A stretch of 64,000 nucleotides of DNA from Doryteuthis pealeii (lineage: Eukaryota > Mollusca > Cephalopoda > Myopsida > Loliginidae), in assembly GCA_023376005.1 (NCBI GenBank), contig CM042150.1, positions 72,766,015 through 72,830,014 of the forward strand, given 5' to 3'. Under the pieces are notes generated by a model. The model saw nothing but the letters and a program-made list of their open reading frames with translations, was not told the origin of the DNA and did not search any database. Below are positions 35,173-47,877 of this stretch, piece after piece (positions within the stretch are counted from its first letter, which is position 1; every line of letters starts with the position of its first letter). Made by a program: the position numbers and the translations under genes.

Positions 35173-35280
35173 AAGGGTGCCTAGTATGGTAGGTGTAATT
35201 GTTAGAAGACCATAGCTAGTGAGTTCTATTCTTACTGGGGACCTCATACTTTTGGCCTTGTGGCAAACTAAACTAAGCAG
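35173..35280 (+). repeat. tRNA-like SINE fragment, family 3
   Basis: Contains GTAGGTGTAATTGTTAGAAG (A-box-like), GTGAGTTCTATTCTTACTGG (B-box-like), then GACCTCATACTTTTGGCCTTGTGGCA. The same order occurs at 56,262-56,392. Confidence 0.55.
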
Positions 35281-35395
35281 AAATATAAGTAAATTGATAA
35301 GTTGAAGTATTGTTCAAGATTTATGTTATTGTCAACATTCTGATTGTACTTATGGATGCTTCAAATCACAATTTATAGTTAAATTTCAAGTTTAA

Positions 35396-35512
35396 TTTTG
35401 TTAAAATATTATGCAATGCAGAAATTTGTTAAAATATTATGCAATGCAGAAATTTTGTTAAAATATTATGCAATGCAGAAATTTTGTTAAAATATTATGC
35501 AATGCAGAAATT
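35396..35512 (+). repeat. Four-copy tandem repeat of about 29-30 bp
   Basis: Unit TTTTGTTAAAATATTATGCA followed by ATGCAGAAA, almost identical in all copies. The ends merge into unique sequence. Confidence 0.92.
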
Positions 35513-38350
35513 AATGAGTGCTCAGATCAAAATATAATCATGACTTAGAAATGCATGCTTTCTATCTATCTATCTATCCTAGGCTCTTCATAACTATCTA
35601 TTTCAGACTCTTCATATCTATATATCTACCTATCAGGCTCTTCATATCTATTACATTTCCTTTAAAAGCAAGAATAAATAGTTGCAACCACCATACTTGA
35701 TAATTGCTGCGTATTTTATCTGAATTATTCCATTTCATACATATGCAATACAGTGATCAACTATTAACCTCAGTTTCAATTTCTACTTTACTGGTTTCAG
35801 TTCCCAATGGCAAACCCCAGAAATAATCAATTCATAAGTTTTATTAAATAATGGTTTCAGAATACAAGAACAGTGATGCTGACAAGCCATAATCTACTTC
35901 CTTTTAGTGAGAAGGTGAACATTCTCAGCTTAATTAGGAAAGAAATAATCATATTTTGAAGCTGCTGCTAAAATGATTGCTAAAAACAAATCTATTCACC
36001 ACATAACTTTTATTACACTATTCTTTATATTTTATTATTAGTTTTGTTAATCCCTTTTTGTGTAACTTATAAATTAATCATAGGTATATATGTACATGAA
36101 AACACATAAGATTTGGTACTATCTATAGTTTTCATGTATCCTTTGAGAATCTTGGAATAATTCCCAGCAGACAAGTGAGGATTACAGTAATGTCTTCATT
36201 ACAAAACAGCAACATTTAGATTTTTCATTCCAAAGTTCATTGATGATTTAAAGCAAAGAAACAATTATTCATGCAAAGTAAATAAAAAAAGATCAATATC
36301 AAGTCAAGGAATTGTAAAAATTATTTCTAATGAATTTCCAGTTTCTCTTTATTGCATCTCTTACCTGTTGTATCCAGAAATGGACAATTCACTTCAAATT
36401 TGGCTGTCACAAAATTTGTCTTTATTTGTCTTTAAAAAAATTCTTGATATTTTTGGAGCCAAACATGAATTTGAAAAGGGTAATTTTGTTGACATGCTTC
36501 TTTTTCTTGGATGTTAGAGACATGCAGATATCTGATTAACAATAAGGAAGAAAACAACAGATGATAAAATTGCATGCAAGCCAACAGGGTAATATTTACC
36601 ATGCATAATAAAATTCTGAAAGATGACAGCATTCATATAGACACTTCAAGCAAATAGTTTCATTATTTAATCTCAGCAATAAATATCTTTCAACCCACTA
36701 TAATAAAATATTTTTAAAATGATATCATGTTAAGATTAGTTTTATTCAAGGTATAATATTAAATAGCTTAAATCAATGTTGTTATCTGAATAAATAAAAG
36801 AACACTAGATGAAGTACTTGTCTATGCCATTTTAACATTTGGATAACTGTTATAATTGCAGCAAAACAATTCCTTAGTACTGAAGAATTACAAACAATAT
36901 TTGTTATTATGAAAGATAATTATACATAACAAAAAAGAGATTAACAATCATATTTTTTTTATATCATCAAGTTAATATTATTCTGCAAAAATTAAATGGA
37001 TTTTTCTAAAGGAATATTTCTTATATAAGTGACACATTTTTTTGTTTTTCATTTGTCTCATTAGTCCTAACTAAACAATAATGTTGAATACTTATTTTAC
37101 ACATCTAGTTTGAAGAAACTATAAACCTAATTAATATTGTTTAATTAAAATTGAATAATTATTTTTGGATGACAATTTGGCTTTTTTTTTAAGTTTAAAA
37201 ATTTAAATTCAGTTTGATTTGTTATGCATTATAATATGGCTTCTCACTTATTGTTTATTGTTAGAAACGTCTACTTGATATGACCCCTCCCCACCTTTCT
37301 TAATCAAAACTTAATCCAGGATTCAATAAATATGCTTATAAAATTTAGTAGCTCTTTGGTTGTTTATAAAAGATAAATAAATAAACTTAAGAAGTCACTG
37401 GTTTGATTTTCAGATTAAACAATATGTATCTTATATTCTTTTCTATAATGGTCACTTTCTTTATGGTTTGAAGAAGAAGAGTAAAATCAATGTCAACATT
37501 TTGTATTTCAATTCACACATTCTTTTCTGACTGTCATTTCTTGTTTCCATAGATATATAGAAAAGGGAAATATAAAATTTGCATTTTGGAAACTGTTCTT
37601 TATATATGCAAAAAATGAAATTATGAACAAATAATTTATTTCTATACATTTTTTAAAACTACTTTCTAAAATAAAGTTATAAAACAATTTTCTAATATGT
37701 TGCATCTTTAATTACATGGATATTCTTTATTTTAAAACTATGTTAAAATTGATTAACTGAGTAGATCATTTTTGGAACGCATCTAATTTATTCACTCAGA
37801 GCTAACCATGTCAAATATCTTCTCACTTTAGAAAATTGAAAATATTAACAGTTTTAAAAAATCCAATAATTTTCAGTTATTTAAGCCTCAAAGTATTTCA
37901 TTATGAATGAAAGGCACAGAAAATTGTTAAATAAATAGAAAATTTTTTACTTGCAACTTTCAACATAATAAATTATTGCAATTTTGACAATATTATTCAT
38001 CCTTTGTTCAACAGGAGATGTTTTACTGCTAAAGGTATTGCTTAAAATGCTTTCATTGCTTTTCATGCAAAATGCACACACACACACACAAGCTGGGATA
38101 CTCAGTGTTACTTGGAAAAATCATCAAGACTGAAAGCTCAATTAAATTCTAACACATTTTGTGAGGCTGAGAAGCATTTTTGTATTGATAGTAAATTTCT
38201 TATTTCTTTTCATACAAGATTTTCATACAATATTAACCTGTGATATCAAATTTCAGCACTACCAAATCTCGTGTTCATCTTCAAGTCATCACCAATTTTG
38301 ACTAATTTTCAGTTCCTAGAGTTAGGCTGTATATATGAAGTTTTTAACAG

Positions 38351-38353
38351 ACA

Positions 38354-38403
<50 letters not shown>
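38351..38403. repeat. (TA)n microsatellite
   Basis: Long TA run in the intron between the exons at 29.8 and 39.8 kb. Confidence 0.95.
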
Positions 38404-38405
<2 letters not shown>

Positions 38406-39843
38406 CAAGCAGATTTCTAATCTAACCATGAAAGCTTACTTGAAAAGCTGCTTTTGAAATCTGATTGTGGGTTTGTTAAGGACAAGATAATTGCAAAGAA
38501 AAAGGGAAAGTAGAACTGAGTAAGATTGATGAGAGTCTTAAGTCATTGTCCAGAATTTCTGAAAGGAAATCCTTCTTACAAAATGCTAATCATTATAAAT
38601 AGTTAAATTGATTGAATACTTCATAGAAAAGGAACATGGTTGACAGCTTCATAATGTCATTGTCCATGTTTGATACAATAAATGTATTTTGTTAAGAGCA
38701 GATGAAACCAATTAGTCATTGATTTTCTATGCCATATCACAATTACAACATGTCTCTAATCCAGTATTTGCATCACTGACCTTTGTCTATAGAAAATGGA
38801 ATTAACACAAATTAAAGATGGTTCCTTGATACAAGGAAGTACTTTCTGTGAAGATGATGGCTATTCTAGATTAACAGGCATTTATACTGTCTTAATGTAT
38901 GTAGACATGAATACAGACAATTGTAGGAAATGGTTGTATGAATATATAAAATCAGCCACTTTAAAACAGCTATTGAACCATAGAATATTTACTCAAGCAT
39001 GTTAAAAATCCTTTGAATTTCAATGATGCAGACATATTTGATAAGCAATGACATCACGTTGAATCTATGAAATTACTTTGAAGTTTTCAATAAGATAACT
39101 TTAATACATGAGGATATAAGAGATTTCAGGTTAGATTGTTCAAGAAAAGTCTTTGTACTTTACTATAATAAAACAAAATCTTTTTAAACCTTTGAAATAT
39201 TCAATCTGATGAAAGCAAATTATCTAAAGAACAGAGGATATTTTTTTAAAAGAATGGGTTACTTAAAAACCACCTTTGGCAGCAATTAAACTTGATATCA
39301 AGAAATATCTTATTTATAAAATTTATATCATAATTGCAAATAAATAAAAGCAAAGTATTCTGTAATTAACATTTAGTAGTTACTTCTTTTAAGAAATTAT
39401 AATGATTAGGTTGAGAAGGAATATATCCTATAATATTATCATTAACCTGTTTATTGAATTAGCAATTGTTTCATTCTCTAAAACATTTTGATGCACTAAT
39501 ATAAATCTCACCACAATGTGTCATATTTACAGTATTACAATAACATAGACACAGACATTAGATCATTATAATATAGACTATATTTCATAACATAATTTAA
39601 AATGCATTCCAAATTAAAGCATAAAAAGAAATTGAATTAACATTCTTGAAAGATTCTTTTTTATCAAAAATAGCAAATATTTTATTGCCAACATAACTTT
39701 TGTCAAAAAACAAACAACAAAAACAAAACAATTCCTTTCATAGGTAAGCATAATTGTAAGCACAAAAGATTAAAAACATGCTGATGAACTAATATAATTG
39801 CTTCATGCAGCTTAAAAACATTGAAAGTGTTTTTTTTTTTTAC

Positions 39844-39930
39844 CTTGATTCTGTGTCACATGATACATGGTTTTCTTTAGTTTTTTGGACTTGGGGATCC
39901 TAGGACTAATTCTGCATGGACTGAGATGAC
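39844..39930 (-). CDS. PALS1: PALS1/MPP5-like MAGUK exon (basic HOOK linker)
   Basis: Internal exon of 87 nt with a TTTCAG acceptor and a GTAAAA donor. It encodes HLSPCRISPRIPKSKKLKKT then MYHVTQNQ. The basic KSKKLKKTMY run is typical of the HOOK region between SH3 and GuK, which binds band-4.1/FERM proteins in this family. The N-terminal part is variable between species and cannot be assigned by motif. The assignment rests on exact phase agreement (1 nt left over, joining TG of the next exon to give Val) and on the KKTMY signature. The downstream intron is about 10 kb. Confidence 0.9.
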
Positions 39931-41929
39931 CTGAAATAAAAAGTAAATAATCATATCAGTTCATAGTGGTTGAAGTACCTTTTTATGCTGGGAGGAGGAT
40001 CAAGATTCGATCACAGCTGGTTATAATAATTCTAGGTAAGATTGTAAGTGTTGTTCCATCAGTTAAAATTGGTGGATATATAAAAGTTCTTTAATTTTGT
40101 GGAAAATCATTGTAGTTAATATTGTTCAGTTTTTTGTAGAGTTAATAAAGTTAAATATCTTTTTACTATATAAAATTTGGAGGTGCTCATAATGTAATGG
40201 TTATCATTGTATAAAATGGATTATGTTTGTTATACCCACTGGACAATAAATACTTTCTTGTAAAATTATTCACTACTTAAATTGTAATGAATGAAAAATG
40301 AATATTTTATAACAATCATGAAATAAATTTTAGTTCATATTCATAGGTATTTTATAATACAATACATTTTAGTTGAAAAATCATATTCTTTGTTTTTATT
40401 CATCAGTAAATTTTTACTAAAAATAGTTGAAGCATTCAAGTAGTTATCAAGTGAGTGATTCTTGCTTAGTTTTGGCAATTACAGCATCAGCAAATCTTTT
40501 AGATAATTTTCCATCCTAGAACGCTATGTATTCAACGTGACAGATTAATATATAAAATAAAGCAGTTAAGACAATATTATACTTCATCCATTTTCCATGG
40601 TGAATAACAATGCAAGTCAATTTTAAAAAGAACATTTTTCTTGTGAATTTCAATGAATTTATTATAAGTGTAAACTTTTGATTAATCCTCAGTCTAGATT
40701 ATACATGTACAATGTAATGGCAACAAGCAGCCATGAATATCAGAGACTTTTAGGAAATCAATAAAAATGACTTGGGTAAACTAGAGTCGATTTCTATTAT
40801 TACATCACTTTAAAAGGATTGTTATAAAGAATTTGCCATCATAACAGATGGATTTTATATAAAGTGTAAAAAATACAGAAGAAAATGACTAATTATAATT
40901 ATTGCACAGTTTTTTGCTCCATATACAGTGTAGATGACCCAATGTTATATTCAGAAACTAATGCATTTTTATTTATATCTTGTTTTATCTTAATTATTTC
41001 AGGCTTATAATTAATTCATAAGACTTTTCTTTTGAATTTCATTTCTGATTTCTGTTTTACTTAAGTTGACATTATTTAAGGGTTTACTAATTTTAGTTTT
41101 ACAAATAATATACTGAAATTTTCAGACAATAATCTTTCCTAATATTTAAAACAAACATTCCATAAGAAATCATTATGACATTAAATAGTGCATTTTTTTA
41201 CCCTTGATTAAATAAAAGAAAATTTCAGACAGTCAATGTTTCTGTCTAACAACAGAAAATCTTAATTTGTCAATAATTCATCTAACAAAGCCAAAAGGAC
41301 TAAATACCTTGAATAAAAATTTAAAAAATTATAATAGAAATTAAAGTTCTTTATTCATTTTTATTTCTCAGCTTAATTTTTGAATTGCTATAAGACAATC
41401 TATTTGTTCCTTAGTATTAATATTTGAAAAGTGAAACATTTGTAGTAGTCACTAAATATTTTTTTAAGTATTTCAATCTTCATCAGTCATGATGACAATA
41501 TCATGAATATCTAAGATTTTTTGTTATATATGTAAGACTGTATTAAATAGATGGTCATATTAATATTATTCATGATAATAAAGCTTTAAGGAAAAAGACA
41601 AAAAAATATGATTATCAATAGAAATGCTTTACTAATTTATTATTTCTCTGTAGCTTATTTTTCACTTTGTTTATATCTTCAGGATAACTTTCCATATTAT
41701 TTCTATAGTTAAATTTATCATAAAACATATGTAGTAGGGTCATCTTTTAGATCTGGACCTGAATCTGGATGCAGTTCAGGTCACAGTTGTATAGGAAACA
41801 AGCAGTTACCCATGCAGCAAATCTCCCCTCTTCATGTTATCCAAGTGAAGGGAAAAGTCAATACAGCCTGGCAATAATGTTGTTGGAGTTGTTAAAAACT
41901 TTATTAGGAACTCCAGCTCCTGGTTTTTA

Positions 41930-42130
41930 ATTCTGAGCTGTTCTTTTTCCTAGATTGGTTGCTCGTCGACGTTAGAGAAGCCAGATTGTCCTATTATTTT
42001 AATCATTGCTACGGAGAAGAAGTGATAAATTCATGCCTTTCCCAAAAATATTAGTGTAAAGTAAATTCAAACAGTTTCAGTTTGAATTTAAACTCTGTTT
42101 GCTGTACCAATAACCATTATAGCATCCACA
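41930..42130 (-). repeat. Degenerate tRNA-derived SINE, family 2 (duplicated at 45,917-46,118)
   Basis: The minus strand reads GCTATAATGGTTATTGGTAC at the head and shares CTAATATTTTTGGGAAAGGC with the family body. It occurs again in the upper duplication unit, so it was present before the 4-kb duplication. Confidence 0.55.
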
Positions 42131-42360
42131 CATAAAAACATATGAACAACTTATATAAAAAGTTGTGAATATAATTATGCATAAAGTAAACATAAGTCAA
42201 AAATGTTTAAAATTAAACTTACAAAAAATAAAGAGAACTGAGTATTTAAGTTTATAATCATTTTTTTAGCAATACTATGATTGTAAAGTCAGCTTTGTGC
42301 TCAGAAAAAAAAAAGCAGTTAGTATTTTTTTCTTGATATGAAAAGTTCATGAATCTTTAC

Positions 42361-42434
42361 CTGTGCTATTTTTATGATATGAAGCATCAGAGTAGCGGGG
42401 ATCAGACAGTAGAGGTCTCCCAAGTATTTCTTTC
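42361..42434 (-). CDS. PALS1: PALS1/MPP5-like MAGUK exon (variable linker), lower copy of a duplicated exon
   Basis: Exon of 74 nt with an acceptor (TCATTTCAG) and donor (GTAAAG) that fit the neighbours. It encodes KEILGRPLLSDPRYSDASYH and KNST with a split Gly codon into GHLSP of the next exon. It lies between SH3 and HOOK, where PALS1-type proteins are variable, so motif support is weak; phase and position carry the call. An identical 74-nt copy lies at 46,349-46,422 with the same splice sites. Because 74 is not a multiple of three, including both copies or neither would break the frame, so exactly one must be used. Confidence 0.8.
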
Positions 42435-43887
42435 CTGAAATGAGAAAAAATATCCAATTAAAAACATTTAATCAAGTAATACTCTGTATAAACCCATGTT
42501 TGATTTAGTGACATTGTAATATGCATGTCACTAGTGAGTATGTTAAATTAGCTGAAGTTTCATTATATATGATCAATTTCTTAATTTGTTTTAGATCATG
42601 TAAGGATATAAGTTTTGTTTTATATACCAATAATGGATTCTGTTCAAAATTTGAAAACATCTAAATGGATTTCATTGGTTATTAAAGTGTTTAGTAAATT
42701 TGAACCAAACTATTTCTTCTTGATGCCTTCTACAAATTCTTTTCTTCTAAAAATGAAATGGACAAAATATTTACTTCACTGAAATTAATAGATTTTTCAA
42801 CTATCCAAAAAAAAAAAAAAAAAAAAAAAAAATCTCAGAAAATATAATGAAACAATATAACACCTTTTATACCAACCATTCAAAACCAATGGTTTAAGGA
42901 TGCATAATCATATTTTCTAGATATTTTCAATTCCAAATATCTAGCTAAATATTAATGAAATCAATTGACTTTTGCTGAGTTTATATAGAAATGTATCCAA
43001 ACCTAAATCTTAATTTAGAAAACTTGAGCTGTCTTAAAAGAAGAGTAAAAAATCACAAGTTTTATTTCCTAGCATCTGAATATCCTTACAATTCAATACC
43101 TCAGTAAGATATTAAATAAAAGATCCCAAATCAATCAATATAAGTTTAATACAGACTCTTATCTACAAGATTTTATGAAGATCTTTTTACAGTCCAAGAA
43201 ATTTATAACAGATTATGTCAAAACTAATTATTATAAACTTTGAAGAATCTATTTGTAAATCAGTTTTAATTGTCATGCAAATAATATGAGTCAAGTTTAG
43301 TATAATGAAGGAAACAGAAGAAATAGTTGTATAACTAGAGGGAAAGGCACGGTAATAACTGTTCCTTTTAAATACATTCTTTGAAAATAGTGCTTTTCTT
43401 AAAAAGATTCTCTTGTCTGATAAGGATTGAATCATTTTAATGGTATTGTTTTTACTGTATTAAACAACCTCCTCACTGATGATGGACTCGCAGACTATTC
43501 CAATTTCAAATATATGAAAGTTTTATTACAACTATTAATAAAATGTGAAATTTAGGTACCTCCTCAAACTTTTGGCAAGGCAACATATATTGATAAAAAA
43601 AATGAAAAAATAGAAATGTTAATTCTATTGTAAAAATTATTTACTTTCTTTAAACCTATATTCTTCATAATAGACAATATAAAAATATAGAATGAATTAA
43701 GAATTATTTGGTAAGTGTCCTTGTACCTTTTTTTATATGCATATTCCCCCTATCTTCAGAACCTATATTTTGATATCATCCAGGATTCTAATTAGGACAT
43801 AAATTAACAGAGAGGCATGAAATGCCCTCTCTCGACTTCTTTTTAATAATACTGGTAAAATGGTCTACTCAAATATACATGTGACTA

Positions 43888-45419
43888 TACAATGCATTTC
43901 AAATTATTAACAAAGTGACACTTTTCCATCCGATTCAAAAACCTACATGTTAGAATTTAACAAAATTATCGGAGAATGATAACAACACTTACTTCATAAA
44001 AATTATAAGGTTCTAAAAAAAGGAACTGAAGTTACGGTCATTTACCTAATATACTTAAATTATTAAGGAGTCAATTATTAATAATAAAAACACATGTAAA
44101 AAGAAAATAACACTTTAATTGCTTCATTTACTTTAGGGGTACATGCAGTTACTAAGATGAAATTAAATTGAAATAAAAAAGCAAATAGAGTTAAAAAAAA
44201 GGATAGTGAACTGGTTAATATGAAATATGTGATCCCTTTTTTTTTTAAATTACGTGGAAAAGGCCTTGGTCCATTGAGCATGTCAATTTCTGGATTTCCT
44301 CTTATATAATTTCACAATGATATGTTTAATATTTTCTGCCATGAGTCATCCTTGCTTTTAAATCAGTATCCATTCTCATAAACACATGTCAGAACGCTGT
44401 ACAAGTTTGCAATTGGGTTTCTGGAGAATTGTCAGCCAATTGATATTCTGAGGTCCACAGAAATTTAATTTTTGCAGATACTCCATAGTTTATATACTGA
44501 ATGTGAAGGAGCATATCTTGCATAAATATGATGGGTTCTCCTGAAAGTGATTCTTTTAGTCAAGATTCCAGGTTCTCTTTGAGGAAGGCTATATAAACAT
44601 CTGTAGTTATTTTCATACAGTCAGCCACTCTCCATGGACCAACCATGATACCTACAATAATACTAGCCCAAATCATAATACCTCCTCCTTGTTGGTGCCT
44701 CAAGCTTTGATGACAATCTCATTCATTTACGACCCAACTTTTGCTTCAACCATCAGGGCTATCATGTGTTGCACGAGGTTTCATCCATGAAAAAAACCTT
44801 TGAGAAAACCTTCATATTCTCCTTTGCCCATTTTAAAAATTTGTATGTGTACTTTTGTCAATTGAGGTTTTATCACTGCTCTCACTGTGTCCCAACATTT
44901 TCTAAAAGACTATATCAAGTACTTCTGGACACTGTTGCTTCTTCAGTGCTCTCTGAAAAAGTGCTCCACTGGTCAGGCCAGGGTTATTTACAGCTTCAAG
45001 TTTCCATTCTTGACAAAGAACATTGGAAAATAACCTTGTGACCCCTATCAGCCCTCTTACAGACCTTTCATAGGAAACTGCAACATATATCTTATTACAG
45101 TTTGGTTGATATCTTCCAATTATTTGGATCTTTCTAATGTAGATTTGCCTTCAGAAGTTTGGATGTAATAATATCTTTCTCAGAAGGGTCAAGTCACATT
45201 GTGACCCATAATTGCACAATTATAATGACACTCATTTTTAGCCTGCAACATTTCTATATTGTGTTAATATTGTTTCTTGTTGACCAGAACAATACAGTTT
45301 TTATACAGCCTACACATATATCTTATTTTCATACTGTGAAAGTTTTGTTAAATTCTGACTGGTAGTCTTTGGAACAAATGAAAAAATGTCATCTCATTAA
45401 TAATTTGAAACACAGTGTA
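43888..45419 (-). mobile_element. Tc1-like DNA transposon remnant with about 50-bp terminal inverted repeats (lower copy)
   Basis: The left end (TACAATGCATTTCAAATTAT...) and the inverse of the right end (TACACTGTGTTTCAAATTAT...) match over about 50 bp with a few substitutions, beginning at TA as expected for Tc1/mariner insertions. Between them the minus strand encodes disrupted transposase-like text, including a FMQDNAPSHS-like DDE segment near 44,500 and a GxxWNQxxLQ-like end. Many frameshifts and stops show it is dead. It lies wholly inside the 4-kb duplication, so its two copies are not independent insertions. Confidence 0.7.
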
Positions 45420-46348
45420 TAGCCCAGTGATGAACATTTAATATCAGTAAATTCTTTAAAAAATTCTTATATGGTACCACTGACAATTAACTTTTTAACT
45501 AGAACTCCTTTCAACAAAATTTCAGTTGATTTTTATTGCAATTCTTAGACAGCTATTCTTTAGCTCTAGTAAGCAATGCAACTCCGACATAAAGAAAACT
45601 GACTTTCAGCAAGATTGAACCACTTTTCCTTTTATTCAAAATCTTTCTTAAAAAAACAACTGAGTGATTCATTTAGCAGGTAATTATTTCTATAGTTAAA
45701 TTTATCATAAAACATATGTAGTAGGGTCATCTTTTAGATCTGGACCTGAATCTGGATGCAGTTCAGGTCACAGTTGTATAGGAAACAAGCAGTTACCCAT
45801 GCAGCAAATCTCCCCTCTTCATGTTATCCAAGTGAAGGGAAAAGTCAATACAGCCTGGCAATAATGTTGTTGGAGTTGTTAAAAACTTTATTAGGAACTC
45901 CAGCTCCTGTTTTTTAATTCTGAGCTGTTCTTTTTCCTAGATTGGTTGCTCGTCGACGTTAGAGAAGCCAGATTGTCCTATTATTTTAATCATTGCTACG
46001 GAGAAGAAGTGATAAATTCATGCCTTTCCCAAAAATATTAGTGTAAAGTAAATTCAAACAGTTTCAGTTTGAATTTAAACTCTGTTTGCTGTACCAATAA
46101 CCATTATAGCATCCACACATAAAAACATATGAACAACTTATTATAAAAAGTTGTGAATATAATTATGCATAAAGTAAAACATAAGTCAAAAATGTTTAAA
46201 ATTAAACTTACAAAAAATAAAGAGAACTGAGTATTTAAGTTTATAATCATTTTTTTAGCAATACTATGATTGTAAAGTCAGCTTTGTGCTCAGAAAAAAA
46301 AAAGCAGTTAGTATTTTTTCTTGATATGAAAAGTTCATGAATCTTTAC

Positions 46349-46422
46349 CTGTGCTATTTTTATGATATGAAGCATCAGAGTAGCGGGGATCAGACAGTAG
46401 AGGTCTCCCAAGTATTTCTTTC
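46349..46422 (-). CDS. PALS1: Second, identical copy of the 74-nt PALS1-like linker exon
   Basis: Base-for-base identical to 42,361-42,434, including acceptor and donor sites, and carried in the upper unit of a 4-kb direct tandem duplication. Splicing both copies in series would read the second copy in another frame and reach a stop inside the HOOK exon. Either the two are alternative exons, or one is silent, or the assembly placed two haplotypes one after the other. The sequence alone cannot say which copy is used. Confidence 0.7.
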
Positions 46423-47877
46423 CTGAAATGAGAAAAAATATCCAATTAAAAACATTTAATCAAGTAATACTCTGTATAAACCCATGTTTGATTTAGTGAC
46501 ATTGTAATATGCATGTCACTAGTGAGTATGTTAAATTAGCTGAAGTTTCATTATATATGATCAATTTCTTAATTTGTTTTAGATCATGTAAGGATATAAG
46601 TTTTGTTTTATATACCAATAATGGATTCTGTTCAAAATTTGAAAACATCTAAATGGATTTCATTGGTTATTAAAGTGTTTAGTAAATTTGAACCAAACTA
46701 TTTCTTCTTGATGCCTTCTACAAATTCTTTTCTTCTAAAATGAAATGGACAAAATATTTACTTCACTGAAATTAATAGATTTTTCAACTATCCAAAAAAA
46801 AAAAAAAAAAAAAAAAAAAATCTCAGAAAATATAATGAAACAATATAACACCTTTTATACCAACCATTCAAAACCAATGGTTTAAGGATGCATAATCATA
46901 TTTTCTAGATATTTTCAATTCCAAATATCTAGCTAAATATTAATGAAATCAATTGACTTTTGCTGAGTTTATATAGAAATGTATCCATAACCTAAATCTT
47001 AATTTAGAAAACTTGAGCTGTCTTAAAAGAAGAGTAAAATAATCACAAGTTTTATTTCCTAGCATCTGAATATCCTTACAATTCAATACCTCAGTAAGAT
47101 ATTAAATAAAAGATCCCAAATCAATCAATATAAGTTTAATACAGACTCTTATCTACAAGATTTTATGAAGATCTTTTTACAGTCCAAGAAATTTATAACA
47201 GATTATGTCAAAACTAATTATTATAAACTTTGAAGAATCTATTTGTAAATCAGTTTTAATTGTCATGCAAATAATATGAGTCAAGTTTAGTATAATGAAG
47301 GAAACAGAAGAAATAGTTGTATAACTAGAGGGAAAGGCACGGTAATAACTGTTCCTTTTAAATACATTCTTTGAAAATAGTGCTTTTCTTAAAAAGATTC
47401 TCTTGTCTGATAAGGATTGAATCATTTTAATGGTATTGTTTTTACTGTATTAAACAACCTCCTCACTGATGATGGACTCGCAGACTATTCCAATTTCAAA
47501 TATATGAAAGTTTTATTACAACTATTAATAAAATGTGAAATTTAGGTACCTCCTCAAACTTTTGGCAAGGCAACATATATTGATAAAAAAAATGAAAAAA
47601 TAGAAATGTTAATTCTATTGTAAAAATTATTTACTTTCTTTAAACCTATATTCTTCATAATAGACAATATAAAAATATAGAATGAATTAAGAATTATTTG
47701 GTAAGTGTCCTTGTACCTTTTTTTATATGCATATTCCCCCTATCTTCAGAACCTATATTTTGATATCATCCAGGATTCTAATTAGGACATAAATTAACAG
47801 AGAGGCATGAAATGCCCTCTCTCGACTTCTTTTTAATAATACTGGTAAAATGGTCTACTCAAATATACATGTGACTA

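Larger units (their letters stand above)
30960..39843. other. Intronic sequence, mostly unassigned
   Basis: Part of the long intron between the exons at 29,850 and 39,844. It contains the family 2 and 3 SINEs, the hairpin at 32.5 kb, the tandem repeat at 35.4 kb and the TA run at 38.35 kb. Otherwise AT-rich sequence without recognised coding. Confidence 0.5.
41696..45674. repeat. 4-kb direct tandem segmental duplication, lower unit
   Basis: This unit and 45,683-49,694 align along their whole length at an offset of about 3.99 kb, separated by only about 8 bp (AGCAGGTA). Both contain the same degenerate SINE, the 74-nt exon, a poly-A tract and a complete Tc1-like transposon. Differences are mainly 1-5 base indels. 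They are rare in the first half and frequent after about 44.1 kb, where this unit often looks the more damaged. That pattern resembles unpolished long-read sequence or allelic copies. A short stretch ATTATTTCTATAG is shared at both left edges. Confidence 0.95.

Noticed and set aside
35396..35512. CRISPR-like array
   Set aside because: The repeats are contiguous without spacers and the genome is eukaryotic.
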